Positions 5,334-5,488 of a DNA stretch of 5,488 nucleotides are shown one piece after another. The position numbers and the translations under genes were made by a program. This DNA comes from Desulfobacteraceae bacterium (GTDB taxonomy: Bacteria > Desulfobacterota > DSM-4660 > Desulfatiglandales > Desulfatiglandaceae). Where the stretch lies: the NCBI GenBank assembly GCA_030589225.1, contig JAUUWD010000135.1, positions 1 to 5,488 of the forward strand, read 5' to 3'. Numbering within the stretch: position 1 is the first letter of the stretch; each line of letters opens with the position of its first letter. The notes beneath the pieces were generated by a model that was not told where the DNA came from, made no database searches, and saw only the letters and a program-made list of their open reading frames with translations.

Positions 5334-5488
5334 ATGATAAATGCTTCTAATAAATTAGTAGACTTTTGGGAAATATTTACCGCTACAAGTTCTGTTGTTA
5401 TAGCAGTAATGGGCACTATATTTTGTTACAGAAAAAATGGAGGAATGAAAGGACTATTTTTCCTGCAAAGGTATTTTTCTATAGGTTG
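5334..5488 (+). CDS. Hypothetical small membrane protein, N-terminal part (runs off window)
   Basis: I do not recognise this gene. An open frame from ATG 5334 continues for 51 codons to the window edge. The protein starts MINASNKLVDFWEIFTATSS, then has a clear hydrophobic stretch (about residues 19-31, VVIAVMGTIFC) ending in positive YRKNGG. A second, aromatic-rich hydrophobic stretch begins near residue 40. By the positive-inside rule, the loop after the first helix would be cytoplasmic. No SD precedes ATG 5334; the nearest good one is at 5247, in the same frame but beyond a TGA and a TAG. The DNA here is roughly 30% GC by hand count, much lower than the operon to the left, hinting at a separate origin. 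The coherent hydrophobic/charged pattern argues for a real protein, but length and start are unproven. Confidence 0.45.
   Translation, partial: MINASNKLVDFWEIFTATSSVVIAVMGTIFCYRKNGGMKGLFFLQRYFSIG

Overview
The window is bacterial DNA with dense, co-directional, operon-like coding on the + strand from base 1 to about 4871, followed by a mostly non-coding, increasingly AT-rich stretch to the end. Gene families, Shine-Dalgarno (SD) sites and moderate GC content fit a Gram-negative or anaerobic bacterium (Desulfobacterota- or spirochaete-like would be reasonable). This is only an impression, because no rRNA or other taxonomic marker is present.

Bases 1-4871 carry five genes: the C-terminal end of a DppC/OppC-type permease, two oligopeptide-type ABC ATPases (DppD-like and DppF-like), a C45-family autoproteolytic acyltransferase/amidohydrolase (penicillin acyltransferase-like), and an M20-family zinc peptidase/deacylase. 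Gaps are between -4 and +33 bases, so all five are probably co-transcribed. The upstream DppB permease and the substrate-binding protein would lie left of the window. The simplest reading is an uptake-and-hydrolysis cassette: the transporter imports a peptide-like or N-acylated compound, and the two cytoplasmic amide-bond hydrolases take it apart. The substrate cannot be read from sequence.

The main oddity inside the operon is the start of the DppD-like gene. The conserved N-terminus begins in a frame with no ATG, GTG or TTG. The expected ATGA stop/start overlap is instead ATAA, preceded by a good SD. The gene therefore either starts at AUA (or AUU), starts late at a GTG that removes the first strand of the ATPase fold, or carries a G-to-A change or sequence error.

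Bases 4872-5333 hold no convincing gene. They contain a possible sigma70-type promoter, a small inverted repeat, three strong SD-like sequences within 75 bases, an (AAC)5 tract, a four-codon ORF (MPKH) behind the best SD, and a weak hairpin followed by six T's. From about 5300 the DNA is clearly AT-richer. An open frame from an ATG at 5334 runs off the window and encodes the N-terminus of a small membrane protein of unknown function. That frame is the same as the MPKH ORF, separated from it by one TGA and one TAG. This leader-like segment is the least explained part of the window.
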